Below, one piece after another: positions 1 to 11,955 of a stretch of DNA of 64,000 nucleotides. The stretch comes from Absidia repens. Taxonomy: Eukaryota; Mucoromycota; Mucoromycetes; Mucorales; Cunninghamellaceae. The number at the start of each line of letters is the position of its first letter. Position 1 is the stretch's first letter. The notes beneath the pieces are model-generated. The model searched no databases, was not told the origin of the DNA, and saw only the letters and a program-made list of their open reading frames with translations. Location of the stretch: the NCBI GenBank assembly GCA_002105175.1, contig MCGE01000009.1, forward strand, positions 124,001 to 188,000, in the 5' to 3' direction. Both the position numbers and the translations under genes were made by a program.

Positions 1-120
1 TTCTAATCACATACTCCTTCTACTCATACCATTTTTTTTTTTTTTTTTCCCCATCCAATATCCCCATACACACACAGAAATACCCCTCCATACCGCTAAA
101 AAAACATGGAAATCCGCTAA

Positions 121-157
121 AAAAGCGCCGGGAGAGGCGCGGCTACGCCGCGCTTTT
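121..157. repeat. GC-rich double hairpin
   Basis: A GC-rich island in otherwise AT-rich DNA. Two hairpins overlap: GCGCC (125-129) pairs with GGCGC (136-140), and GCGCGGC (137-143) pairs with GCCGCGC (147-153) across a 3-base loop. An outer AAAAGCG/CGCTTTT pair (121-127 with 151-157) could enclose both. No gene is nearby. It may be an end or recombination site of a mobile element, but I cannot name one. Confidence 0.5.
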
Positions 158-1742
158 GCCAAAATGACCCAGGGGGCAGTGCGAGCGGCGCCCAAATTTT
201 TTTCACCGCTCTAAGCTCCGAAGCCTGTGTAATGACCATTTTTGTTTTGACGGTTGCTTCCTTCGTTTTTGGTCTGACTGAAATTTGGATAAGTTTATGA
301 TTGGAAATCTCGCATTTCTTAAAATCTTTAAAGATTTATCAATATTATTAGTGATATCTTCAATATATTGAAGTATATGATTATATTTGTTTGGCACACG
401 TTCATGGATGAACTAACAATATTAGAGGGTCTTAATGGACGGAATTTAAAGGCGTGAATAATATTTCTAATTTTAGTAATTGATTTTAACAGTTGTTCTT
501 TTTATAAAATGATATAGTTTGCCATTTCACAAGGTAGTTAAATGTATACATTAACTAGTGGTAAAACACAATATATATTATTGGTTTTTTTGGTAGAAAG
601 TAACTTGGCTTAATGGCTGTATTGTTGTGAAACAAAAAAAGAAAGTCGAAAATGAAATGAGAATATTGATTTCTTTTATTTGATATGAATCAATCATTGT
701 TTTATTCGGGGTGTGATTAATGTTGTATATCAACACATTCACCTATCATCCATCTATCCATCTACCATATATCTTTTCATGTATATATATAAATATATTT
801 ATCCCTACACTTATTCCTATATCTTACTGCATGCACATGCGATCATTCAATAATAGGTAATTCGGACCCCGAATGCCCACTACACGAATTCCTATCATAT
901 TCGTCACCCCTAATTTTACATGCCCACATACCATCACATCAGTATATATAAGACAATACATTTGAATAGAAATAAAGAATGATCCAAAAGTTTCACAATA
1001 CTTGATAACAAGTCCTATTCCATTTAATAATATAACAATACTGTATAAATGATAATGTCTAATTTATTTCGAGTAAAAGAAAAATAAAACAGTCCAAAAT
1101 ATAAAGAGAGGATTGTTTCAAGTAAGCTATGCGCAGGAGGAATAACAAAGCTATGTAAACGAATGTTCATCATCAGGAGGACTCTTAACAATACCTAAAT
1201 GAGGAGTATTGGTATTGATCAATACCTCTTAGCGGGATTAAAAATACCAAAACCTTAGCGAGACAATACCATTAGTAGGTATTGGTACTGATCGGTACCA
1301 GGTATTGAGGACTTTTTCTAAATACCATAATCGGGACGGGACCAAATTTAGAGCCCTACGCTCTGCCCACCATAGGAACCGTCCATCATTTTTTTCTCAA
1401 TCACTGCCCACCCAGAGTGCCAAATCACAGAGTCTTCCATCCCATCCCATCAAAACCCACACTTCAGAAATGCCCTGCCACCCAGTAGCTACATAGTTAA
1501 TACTACAGTATTCTCAACTTTGCTCTTCGATATATCCCATCACAACAAAATACACTGTAATGGCTGTTTCTTTACACAAATGCCTCACTGTTTTTTTTTT
1601 CTACGCACAAACGTATAGAGTTGGTGGAATCAGTCTCCATAATACCCAATCCGTTCCTTTTTCATAATATATATAAACACTCATTTTTTTTTTCTATACA
1701 TATGTAATACACAGTCGTTGAAGCTCATCATGTAAACGTACA
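158..1742. other. Gene-free AT-rich spacer
   Basis: No open frame here has coding character or splice signals that extend it. The stretch holds poly-A/poly-T runs, a TTTATTCGGGGTGTGATTAATGT block near 700-722 that resembles one near 57,660, and the small palindromes listed separately. Around 1360-1490 a segment with CTGCCCACC and CCCATCAAAACCCACACTT resembles part of the tandem repeat at 2261. Confidence 0.6.
1211..1299. repeat. Clustered small palindromes
   Basis: GGTATTGATCAATACC at 1211-1226 is a perfect 16-base palindrome. GGTACTGATCGGTACC at 1284-1299 is a near-palindrome of the same design. Further GGTATTG/CAATACC words lie between them. The spacing and repetition look non-random, but the function is unknown. 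Confidence 0.5.
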
Positions 1743-2060
1743 ACAATGAAACTAATTATGAGAAAAAGAACATATTTATTCAGACGTAGATACAAACGGT
1801 GACAAACTATTACTAAACTAATGAGTGCTAATCTACGGACGTTCCCAATTCCTACATCAAAAATGAAAGGGTTTTCCCATGATGTTTGTTTTGCGTTTTT
1901 TAAATCGCCCCTAATTCATATTCTAACACTAATCCTAAATCACCAATACGCCAATGAGCCATGCCATCATATCATTCAGACTATCATGAAGGAAAAAAAT
2001 AAAAAAAAGAAAGAAAGAGAGAGGGAAAAAAAAGGGGACCAAAAAAAAAAAAAAATAGAA
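1743..2060 (+). repeat. Dispersed repeat, truncated copy
   Basis: This stretch shares the conserved core of the dispersed family: a TATTTATTCAGACGTAGATA-like start, then ACTAAACTAATGA, AAAATGAAAGGGTTTTCCCA and CACTAATCCTAAATC, ending in A-rich DNA. Only the 3' half of the longer copies is present. The open frame crossing it reads into poly-lysine and is not a gene. Confidence 0.6.
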
Positions 2061-2260
2061 AGCAAAATGCGGAGCCTGAATCATCCAGCTTTTTTTTTAT
2101 GTCAAAAAATCAGGGAGCTGCAAATAAAAATTAAATAAACGGGCAATCGCCATAATTACCATAGCGCATAATTCGTTTTATCTTCCAGTGGAAAGGCAGT
2201 TGCAACCACTACATAATCAAACTCTAATCTCTTCGACGCATTTCAAGTAAGTTATTATTT

Positions 2261-2470
2261 CAGCACACAAAAAACCCATTGACGACGCGCTGAGCACGAC
2301 GGTTGGGCCCCAAGTACCATAGTGCGAAATGGCGGAAGCTCTAATCCCTTCACTATTTTTTTTTTCAGCACACATAAAAAACCCATTGCCAATGCGCTGA
2401 GCACGACGGTTGGGCCCCAAGGGGCTGCCCACCAAAGTGCGAAATGGCGGAGGCTTTAATCCTATCCCAT
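2261..2470. repeat. Two-unit tandem repeat (about 105 bp unit)
   Basis: Unit 1 starts at 2261 and unit 2 at 2366, each with CAGCACACA, then AAAAACCCATTG, GCGCTGAGCACGACGGTTGG, GTGCGAAATGGCGGA and TAATCC. The open frames on the minus strand here exist only because of the duplication. A related GGGCTGCC(C/T)ACC...AAATGGCG segment occurs near 62,510, so this is a low-copy dispersed family. Confidence 0.65.
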
Positions 2471-2479
2471 CGAAACCCA

Positions 2480-3737
2480 CACTTTAATAAAAAACTGTGA
2501 CACCCAGTAAATCGAAAGATTTCCAAAAGCTCCAGCGGAGCGCCAGAGCGTTTATTCAGTAATATAAAAACAGGGAATATAAATGTGCTAAACTGAATCA
2601 TAATACGATGTACTGAACTAATTAATGATCTATATTCCAACGCAAAATAATCTAAACAGTCCTTTCCTGCTCCAGGTACGGATCCATTTCATCGTCCCAT
2701 GTGAATGCTGTTACATTGGTTGGTTGAATTGAGGAAAAAAGACAAAAAAAAAAAATTGAGACAATTAAGGTTCATTTAGGTTATAAACTGTTCGCACCAT
2801 ATACTTTTTTTTAACGACCATTTTATTCCCACTCGAACATATACTCTTCCTTTGTTTGATTTTGATTTTCTTCTTTTGGAAGATGAAAAATGACACTGTG
2901 GAATATTGTTTATGATGGCAAGCCAGCCCACTTGCAAAAAATGCTGTAGCCAAAAAGCGGAATTTCAATTGCATTTTCATAAGGCCGTACTTTATCTTGT
3001 TCTTTCTTCCCTTTTTTTTCCACATAGATGCCCTCCTATGATCTGGTGATCATGGAGTGGGATTTTTTTTTTTTAGATTTAGAGGATTTTGAAAAAGGGC
3101 ATGACAAAGGACATAAGGAAACCGTTTCATTTTGAATGTAGGATCTAGTTAACGTCTCTAGTATGGAATGTTGGTTTGCCGGTGGCGCTCAGCTGGTCAA
3201 ACCGTGGTTCTGGAATGGATTGGGTGACTCGCTGGTGGAATCTACGTTGATGAACGAAGTGCTTATAGTTTGGGATGGGTAGCTTGTTTTATGCTAGGTG
3301 TTATATACATCTATGTAAACTTCAAACAACTTGCTCGTTTGGCTCAACATGGCTTATATGGTGCCCAATAGAAATGGTACATACCCCATAGATTAGATAT
3401 AGTAGTGATAGTTTGATATTGAAATAAAATGCTATTGCTTTAAAGCTCCACTTTGCTTTTTGTCTCCACGCAGTTCTATTATTTTTATGCGCTGTCTGCG
3501 AACCCTGTCACTATTTTTTTTCTGTTTTGTTACCGTTCTAAAAAGAAAATATATTAGAAATAGGGTCATACTTATATAAAGTGATACCCAGCTGTCAACC
3601 AGTCACTAGGCGTCAGGGTGTCGGGAACGTAGTCAAAGGAAAGCTAGAAGGCAATACAAAATGCTCTTTAGCGCATGGCACAAATTTGATTCCATTTATA
3701 TGATTGGTTGAGTAGTAAAATAACTATTTTTGATAGT
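2480..3737. other. Gene-free spacer
   Basis: No supported gene. On the minus strand near 2645-2710 a short frame reads like the C-terminus of a protein (acidic, ending in a stop), but it has no upstream exon that I can connect. The remainder is AT-rich with poly-T runs. Confidence 0.45.
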
Positions 3738-4510
3738 ACGTGATCCTGAGACTGATGGCCAGTTGTCAAGGCATGGGCAGTAAATTAGTGTAATAAGTGA
3801 ACTAGAGAAAAAGTGCTTGGTAAGACACTCACAGAAAATAATTACAATAGCGACATTGTTTACTATATGGTGGGTCAGAAGATGATTAATAAAAGGCATA
3901 TTTTATTAAAGGATAATTGGTAGACACTAAAACTAAAAATAGCGGGTTCATTGTAACAAGGGGATTTATGGAAAGTATCCATTGGAGGAAGCATGAGGGA
4001 CAGTAAAGTAAGGACTGAAGAATGTTTGGCACTCATCTAAAGGGACGATTGTGAGATAGGAACCAATATATTATACGGTACAAACTAAAGGTACATTCTC
4101 TACTGAAACACACCAATGTCAAAACAAGTCAAAAGGGTTGATGGTATTAAAAAACAGGGAACTGTTTCACAATACATGGTAGAGACCAATGAAAAGTTCT
4201 TCATTGGAGCAAGTAAAAAGTACATATTTTATATAAATACAGATACAAGCTATAGACAAACTACGCTAATGAAGATTCCAAAAAACCAACTACTGGTGTC
4301 TTCAGATCCTAGATCCAAAATGACAGGGTTTCTCCATGCACTTTTAATCCCTGCGCTGAAACCCCTTCTAAACTAGTCCAGACACTAATCTATGATCGCC
4401 ATGACCTGAGAGAAGTTGAATTGCGAAAAGAAAAAGCGAAGAAGAAATCTAGAGGTACATCAACCCATCTGGAGCTCCTCAGATAGCTGGCGGCGTTTAA
4501 ATAACATTTT
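3738..4510 (+). repeat. Dispersed repeat, full-length copy
   Basis: This copy contains all blocks of the family: ACACTCACAG with AATTACAATAG, GGTGGGTCAGAAGATG, a first CATATTTTATTAAAG module, a second CATATTTTATATAAATACAG module, the core CCAAAATGACAGGG...CTTCTAAACTAGTCC, then TGGCGGCGTTTAAATAAC at the end. The 86-codon frame at 4116-4376 lies wholly inside it and is not considered a gene. Confidence 0.75.
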
Positions 4511-4529
4511 TTTTTTTTTTTTTTTTTTT

Positions 4530-5240
4530 TTTGGCACACTCTTTTCTTTCTTCTTTTAGTTTTTCTTCGCCATTCAACTTCTCTCAGGTCATGGCGATCA
4601 TAGATTAGTGTCTGGACTAGTTTAGAAGGGGTTTCAGCTCAGGGATTACAAGATGCATGGGGAAACCCTGTCATTTTGGATCTAGGATCTGAAGACACCA
4701 GTAGTTGGTTTTTTGGAATCTTCATTAGCGTAGTTTGTCTATAGCTTGTATCTGCATTTAAATAAAATATGCCCCTTTTTACTTGCTTCAATGAAAAATG
4801 TATCAAAAGTCTCTCTCATATCTTGGACAATGATCCTATTTTTTATTACATCACCCTTTTGATTGGTATATATCGTAGTTGTGCTTCCATACCTCCCCTC
4901 AGCCTTTTATCATGCCTTGTGTAGTATATTAAAGCTGCAAATTGCTTTTGCAATTGTACCTTTGGATTAGAGCTGATCATTCCCCAGAACTCCCATTAGT
5001 CTTTCTGTTATTTTTCTCTGTTAGTGTCCCACATACTACATTAGATCCTTCCATTAGTTCTCTTGTGAGAATGAACCTTTCGTCTTTAGTTCATACCTAT
5101 CAATATACTTTAGTAAAATAGTCCTTTTTATTAGTTAACAATCGTCTGACCCCTACGATAGTGGTAAATGTAGTTATTGTCGATCATTTATGAGTGTCTT
5201 ATTGAGCACCTGCTTTCTAGTTCTCTAGTGCGGTTTTCAC
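4530..5240 (-). repeat. Dispersed repeat, inverted copy
   Basis: This is the same family in opposite orientation, directly facing the copy at 3738-4510 across a poly-T tract, so that the two make a large imperfect palindrome. It starts with CCATTCAACTTCTCTCAGGT, runs through GACTAGTTTAGAAGGGGTTT and AATAAAATATG, and ends with GAGTGTCTTATTGAGCACCT. Similarity to the facing copy is very high over the first 200 bases and falls off outward. Confidence 0.75.
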
Positions 5241-6307
5241 CGTATACTAATCTGCCCATACAATATCAAATTATTTCATGCCCGGATTTAGAATTATATT
5301 TTCGACTTGAGAATACATTTTGGGAAAGTCGATTATTCTTTAACGCGAGGACGTAATGCACTTTTGTTCATTTCCACATTTACTATCATAATGCATGGTT
5401 GGACGAAAAATAAACATACCCTTAGTATTTTCTGTGAGACCCAGAATTTTATATCCTTGTTGAACTGCACATATTTTTTTCTCTTTCTTTGAATACACAA
5501 AAGTATTCATTATCAATGTGCTGCGCTGAATAAAAAGAATGAACGGTATAATTGTTGATAGTTGCGCTATACTGGCCATATATGGTTTGAATTATGGCAC
5601 GCTAACAGAATTAAGGCACAAATCGTGATGAAAACATGCCCTGAAATGTTTGATTTACAGAGCATACAATGCAAAATGCATGTAAAATTGTATATATATA
5701 CGATACCGTTCATTTTCCAGCATGCGCATATCATGCACTATGTAAAGGAAGATACACATTCTTGTAAAACGTCCATACAATTGATAAATTGACAAATATA
5801 AACTTTATTTAAAAAGAGAACTAAACGAAACATAGTATACAAGATTGGGAGGTAGAGAGATGTAAAGTGCGAGTAGATTTAAGTCTAGAGGTCGGAAGTA
5901 TATAATAAGAGTGGAAAGCTAAAACAATAATAATAAATTAAGAGCACAATGTAGCAATCACGGCAGCAATACCTTTGACGGCAAGCATCATTCATCAATA
6001 AAAGGTAATCTACAAATAATAACCCAACTATCAGTGAAGTCATTTCAAGATCACAAATAAAAATATATTTACAAAAAGGAGCAATAAAAAAGAGATAGCA
6101 ATAATAACAATAACAACTAATAGCAATAAAGGAGAGGGTAATCATAATAAAGAGAGTGAAAAAATAAAAAGAGAGGGAGAGAGGAAAATTCGGTAACGAA
6201 GGAATAGATCGGTATCACAGTAGTAAGAAAAAAAAAAAAGGAATGGAATGAGTAGGATGAGGAGACGGTGAGGGAAATAAAAAGCATGAATGGGAGAGGG
6301 GAGGGAT
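5241..6307. other. Spacer and CDC24 3' flank
   Basis: No gene is supported. The part from about 5780 to 6307 is the likely 3' untranslated and downstream region of the minus-strand CDC24 gene. AACTAAACG at 5820 is a weak match, on the complementary strand, to the TTTAGTTTAG motif found after other stop codons in this window. Confidence 0.45.
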
Positions 6308-9300
6308 CTAATGATTCACAAACAAATTCACCGTACTACTGGCACCACGGCTTTCAAATGCCATCTGGACATCATCGTCAGAATTGATGGTAATAAAGTC
6401 TTCATCTTCATCTTGATATTTCAGTCGTAAAACGTCATTGGGCTGTAAGTTGGCTACCACCTTGATCTTCTTTTCCACCTTGTCCATCAAGTCGGTGAAG
6501 CGTATTTCTGTCGGGCACACAATAACATAGATACCATCATTGTAACTAAGTTTGATTTTGAGAGTATCCACAGAGGTAGGGGATGCACCCCCGGAAAGAA
6601 CCGTTGTTGCTGCCGAGGTCAAAGGAGGTGATCTTTGTTGATGATGGTAATGATTGTGATGATGGTGTTGCTGTTGTTGCTGTTGTTGGTCGTGCTGATA
6701 GAAAGTACGAGGGTGAGTAGGCATCTGAGGTAAATCGTCCCATTGATGGTGACCGTTTTTATGAATGTGGGGGCTGCTTTGGGACCGTATACGGAGAGGT
6801 GGAAGGGAAGCGGCAGACATGGCGGATGCGTCCATGCCTGTAGTCGGAGAATAGCTTGCTGCAGACTGAGAGAAACTTCGTCCCTTTGGTAGGTCATCAG
6901 TCATGAACTTGGTAGCAATGTCAGTAAGATGGCGACCATTGTCATCGGTATGGGTTTGTCGTTGCCAGAGCGGAGATGTTTTCGAGGAAGAGCTGGATAC
7001 AACACGAGGCGTGGTGGGAGAAGATGGCTTGGAAGAAGGCGGAGAGGCTGGATATACACCATGATCCGTAGTGTAGTCGAAGGTCGTGTTTGACGTTGGT
7101 GTTACGTTTGAGCTGTTTCGAGGTAAAGGCGATAGATTCATACCAGGAGCAGTGGCATAGGCTCGGGGACTTGTCTTACTGCTGTTGCTTCCACTGTTAC
7201 CATTGTCTCCAAGTCCCATTTTTGATCTTGCATGATGGAGTTGTGCCGAAATTGAGTTGCTTCGCGATCGCGCTGGGTGATATTCTTCATCGTCGTCGTC
7301 GTCAAATTCGTCGTCGTCATCATCTTCATCGTCAAAGTAGGATATTTGACCACCTTGCATAGGAGGCATCGACATAAGGTGAGTGTTTGGCACACTTGAT
7401 TTGTTGGACATGGTCATCTTGTTCAATGTTGTTTCCCACAATTTAATTTGTTCCTCATTGCGGTATCGTACAGAGAAATTTTCCACTTCGCGGTCCTTGT
7501 ATTCCACATTCAATGTCCAAACACCTAAATAAATACCCACAAAAAACGGAGAGCTTTTAATATTAATATTAGCTTGACTAGTGTTTTAATAATTGACTTT
7601 ACCTTGTTGTGATTTGTTGTGGACTCCGACAATGCGGCTAATCAAAATCAGATACTTCGGCTGTAAGGTGCCGGCGCGTTTCTTTTTCATGGAGAGTGTA
7701 TTGCTTTTAGTTAGTCGATTGCGAGAAGATTCCCGGCTTTCTTTGCAGAAGAGTAAAGATTTTTCAAAGAAGAAGGCATGGACATCCCTGGAATTATCGT
7801 TGCTTGTCATGGTCACCTTTTCTTGGAGTAGTAAACCACCATATCCATCCACATTGATTCCCTAACAAAGGAAAATAAAGAGAATCAGTAAACAGGCAAG
7901 TATGCGTATGTATAAATTTTATAATACTTACCTTCCAATCATCGACACGCTTTTTCAAATCTTCCACGGCTTGAATATTTTCATGTTGGCGTTGAGTTTC
8001 GTTGACTTTTTCAGTAACCCGCTTGATAGCATTTAAACCATTTTCCATCTCAGCGACATGGGGCCAATCCTTGTTTGTACTTTTGATGAGTTCACCTTGG
8101 AGTAGAGGGTACTTGCAGATCCGTTGAATAGGTTTGATAAGCATGGAAGGGAGTTGATAAGTTGGGTTCAAGATATGTTCCAATTTTTGTAGCTTTGGAG
8201 TTTCCTGCACGACGAGATCTTGGGCAGAATAATAATTGGAGCAATAAGGTTCATATACCGAGAAGGCTTCTTCGTTTTGGACAAATAGCGCACCGAATCG
8301 TTGTTCTTCAGCATCTTTCTCCGCCATTTCCTCCAGTTGAATCAAAAAACGACGTTGGAAATCCACTAAAGCATTCAAATTCCCAAAGAGGTAATGGATA
8401 GTATCAGGTGGTAAGACTTTTTGGATATGAAGTTCACGCATGTAATTCTACAAATAAGGTTTTTTATAAATATTGGGAATCATATGTCATTTTCAAAGAA
8501 GAAAAGAGAGTATTACCTGTAGAGTTTCCATGTCTTGTACATATTTTCGTTCTGTTTCCAATAATTCCAGGACCACTTTATCACGAGTATCCTTGGGTCC
8601 ATCAGTATCCGTAGTTTCATCCATTGATTTCACCGTAATAATACCACGATCATCCAGTATGTTGAGAATCTTTTGAATTGTATTGACAACCTAATATTTT
8701 AGTAAAACTGAGTTAGTCACCTGACCTTTTCCTTTTTTTACTCTGTGTGAAAGGATTACACAAAGAAAATGAGGATATAATACCCACAACACCCACAGCA
8801 GTATTTTTTTCAACTTACCTTGACAAATCCATTAGTATCATTTTGGTAAAGATCAGATATAGTAAACATTTCATCTTCAGGAAACTTCAATTCTTTACGG
8901 CACGCCACAATAAAATGATATACACTAGCTTTGCAGGCATTGACAGAGTTGAGAGTAGGGTTTGGGTCGACTTTGAGTAGTTTTTCAGGGTCCAATGCGT
9001 TGTAAAGAGTACAGAGAGGACTACCATGTCGACTAAGTCGCCAGAGTTTCGTCAACGGGTCACCACCACTCTGCATAGAGCAAGGAGATTCCGCTGTAGT
9101 TGGTGATGAGCATGCTTGGTTGTCCATTTCGATAAAGTCGGTCATGCCAGGAACACTGGGTAACTGATCAAGTACTGCTCGACAAGTGTGGTAAAGTGAT
9201 CCACCCGCTGGTGCCAAAGGATTGCTGTTACTATTGCTGCTGCTGCTACTGACCGTTGTTTTTGTTGTTGATAACATGGAAGGTGTGTTTGGTAAAGGGG

Positions 9301-9388
9301 TTGCTGTATCCACTATGGTAGCCATAGACGGTACGCTAGGAAGAGTACCAAGTGAAGGTGTCCTTCGTTTTAATGCCATCGCTGCCAT
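6308..9388 (-). CDS. CDC24: Cdc24-type Rho/Cdc42 guanine nucleotide exchange factor
   Basis: Activates Cdc42 at sites of polarised growth. Five exons join in frame: 8819-9388, 8517-8690, 7932-8447, 7603-7861 and 6308-7524, giving 911 residues (the yeast protein has 854). Domains in order: the Cdc24-specific calponin-like domain (about 55-185, starting LYHTCRAVLDQLPSVPG), a DH/RhoGEF domain (about 228-410, with the KPIQRICKYPLL helix), a PH domain (about 420-550), a very acidic stretch, a long Ser/Pro/Gln/His-rich linker, and a C-terminal PB1 domain (about 835-905). The PB1 domain has both a front lysine (LKIKLSY) and an acidic OPCA-like patch (YQDEDEDF, NSDDDVQMAF), so it should bind PB1 partners on either face. 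Two other PB1 genes lie within 13 kb. The start is the first Met of the first exon, just after a pyrimidine-poor leader. Confidence 0.95.
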
Positions 9389-10966
9389 TGCGTAATTGGG
9401 TACTGGAAGTATTTATGGTGTAATAATGAGTATATAGTGAATGTGTGTAGGTATGTATGTGGCGGCCAAATTAGTAGAAGGAATGGACAAAGAAAATGAA
9501 TGTAAGATGGAGAGAAAGAAAGATAAAAAGAGGGAGGAAAAGGTTCATTTTTTCAAATTCTATAATCGGCGTTTAAAAATATTAATTTCAAGGTTTTTTT
9601 TTGAATTCTGGATCTTTGAATACATCCACTCAGTCTTGCCTGTGGTTCATCCAGTATTTTTTATATTCAAAGGTAGAAATAGGACATAAATTATATATTA
9701 TTTCAAACAATTCCCTTTGACTGTAATGTAAATCGGAAGAGTATTGTGACAAATATGAATGGATCATCAAATGAGAATACATAATTCCAGTAACGAGCGG
9801 CATTTAAATATAATCGACCGTAATGATCTTATCGCAAATCATCCAAGGACCCTCCTTTGTTTCAGTAAAGTAAAAACAATGAGGAACAGAAAATTTTTTA
9901 CCTGCTATTTTCTTTGTTGTTGTTGTTTTTCCTAATATTTGGTTCTTATAAAAAGGAGAAAACATGCAAAATGCATACAAATAACAAAGGAAAGTGATCT
10001 TCCATTAATCTAGGTGTCACATACACCAATAACTATATTACTCGACCCTGATTTAAATCCCAGATTTTTTATGTGTGGATTCTCACTTCACCGTAAATGA
10101 TGGTCAATATTAGGATGATTTCATTTGTGATAGGACAATTTTTTTTTGTCCAACCAATTCCTAAATAACTGATTCCTTAATCATTTAGTAAGAAATATAA
10201 ATCCTCGATTCCTCCCGCACCCCCCAAAAATATTAGTTTATCCTTAAACAGGCTGTCAAGTATACTTTAAAAAAAAAAAGCACGTTTTCTTTCCATTGAT
10301 ACTAAGATGGAAAGTAGCACGTTTTTTTTTTTTTTTTTTTACCCTATGTTTCTATTTTATAACTACAGTAGGACATGTTGATGATGATGAAATAACGTGG
10401 CAACAATGAAAATGAATTGAGGGTGTCGGGTGATGTGTAGTTTATGTTTGAGCCATTTCGCTTTGCTTTTGTGTTTCGACCATTTTTACTCAAACAGTGA
10501 ATGATTAGCTATTGTATACCATGGCCTTTGCCAATTCTTTTTTTTTTTTTTTTTTTTTGGTCATGTTACTTTTTTCCTCTATATGAAATCGCCCCTTTTG
10601 ATTTGTTTCTCTCGCCCATCTCCCCTACTCTCAGACTTTATCCATGCCAACCTTCTCTCTCCCCTGACGAGTATCATAATGAATATTTCGTAAACCATTT
10701 CCCATTTTGAATCAGTCATAAAGCATCACATCCTGTTTTCCTATTGGTTTTTTGCCAGAGGCATTTCTTATAATCATGATGTTTAGATGGATATACTATT
10801 TTTATTTCATTGTAGTAAAAATGCATGATAAAAGAATATGTGTAAAACAAAACAAAAAATCTTTAAAGGATGTATGGGGCTATACTAAAAACAAGGGTGC
10901 GGATATTAAGTCTAATTTGAGAGGCGGGGGTGACATATAAAGGGGGATTGACTGTAATATAATAGA
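9389..10966. other. CDC24 upstream spacer
   Basis: No gene is supported. It contains the CDC24 promoter, poly-T and poly-A tracts, and GAGCGGCATTTAAATA at 9795-9810, a motif that also occurs upstream of other genes and at the dispersed-repeat ends. AGGCGGGGGTGACATATAA with GGGGGATTGACTGTAATA near 10,920-10,960 resembles a transposon terminal sequence, but I found no partner. Confidence 0.45.
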
Positions 10967-11230
10967 CTACACTATAGGATCCAGTTTTTGTTGGTGGGTA
11001 AAACTGGGGGAAGGTGATGATGGTGATCCGGTCCGAGACTTGACAATGACTTGTTTTGAGTTGATTTTTTCCTGTGCCTCTAGTCGAGCAACCTTGTCAT
11101 TCTGGTCAAAGGCGGGACAAGGAAATAATGTTGGTAATGCTACTGTCACCACCGCTCCCAAGGCAACCACCACAAATAAATTGGAAGTTATACGTTGACG
11201 CTGTAAATGATTTAACGTTCGAATTCGCAT
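10967..11230 (-). CDS. Small single-span membrane protein, function unknown
   Basis: Single exon, 87 residues. A basic N-terminus (MRIRTLNHLQRQR) is followed by one hydrophobic span at about 18-37, immediately followed by the motif LFPCPAFD, then a charged lysine-rich and Ser/Pro-rich tail. The layout (basic leader, one helix, conserved-looking Pro-Cys-Pro) suggests a small organelle or inner-membrane protein, possibly mitochondrial. That is inference from composition only. It lies on the same strand as GPN1, about 0.7 kb downstream of it. I do not recognise the family with certainty, and a chance open frame is possible. Confidence 0.5.
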   Translation of the reverse strand: MRIRTLNHLQRQRITSNLFVVVALGAVVTVALPTLFPCPAFDQNDKVARLEAQEKINSKQVIVKSRTGSPSSPSPSFTHQQKLDPIV

Positions 11231-11955
11231 GTGATTTTGTTATTGCCGTTGTTGCTGATGACAATGCTGTGAATATGTGGGCTGATCGAATTTCGATATA
11301 CGTGTATGTTAGCCGACTTAGCAATGAAGAACGTCGACTATGGTACTTTATGAATGAAGAGTGGGGAGAATATGCAAATATGTGGACACTAAAAAAATGG
11401 AGGGAGAAAGAGAAATAATCTCTTGTTTTAACAACAACTATAAAAATGGGTAAGTCACTTACTTGTTTTCTTTCCCTGATTTGACCATCAAATCAAAAGT
11501 CCTCGGAGTCTTATTTTGTTTCACTTTTCAGCAAAGGTGATCCCAATTCTCGGGGTAGAAAAAAAAAAAAACGCATTTCTTGCCCTCAAAATTGAAGTCG
11601 CGGTATGTGCCCTTCGTATTAAATATAACCCAAAAAACGTGCTGATGATAATGATAACAATAATGATTTTATTTGCTGAAAAAAAATGAGGTGTATGTAG
11701 TATGAGATACTAATGAATGATGATGGGAATTGATAAAATAAAATAGCACGATAATCAACTAAACTATACCATAGAGGAGTATCAACTATACTACTGAGCA
11801 TTGTTTGCTTGTTGTAACCAGGATTTAAATTTGGCATCGTTTTGTACTTGAGAGCTAGATGGTGGATACCGAGAGGCACTTGGCAAAGGATTTTCGTCTA
11901 TTTTTTTTTTTTTTTTTTTGAGAAAATAATAATTTGTGTGAGAATGATATGGTAG

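Noticed and set aside
4116..4376. 86-codon open frame on the plus strand
   Set aside because: It lies entirely inside a dispersed-repeat copy, and other copies of the same repeat do not keep the frame open.
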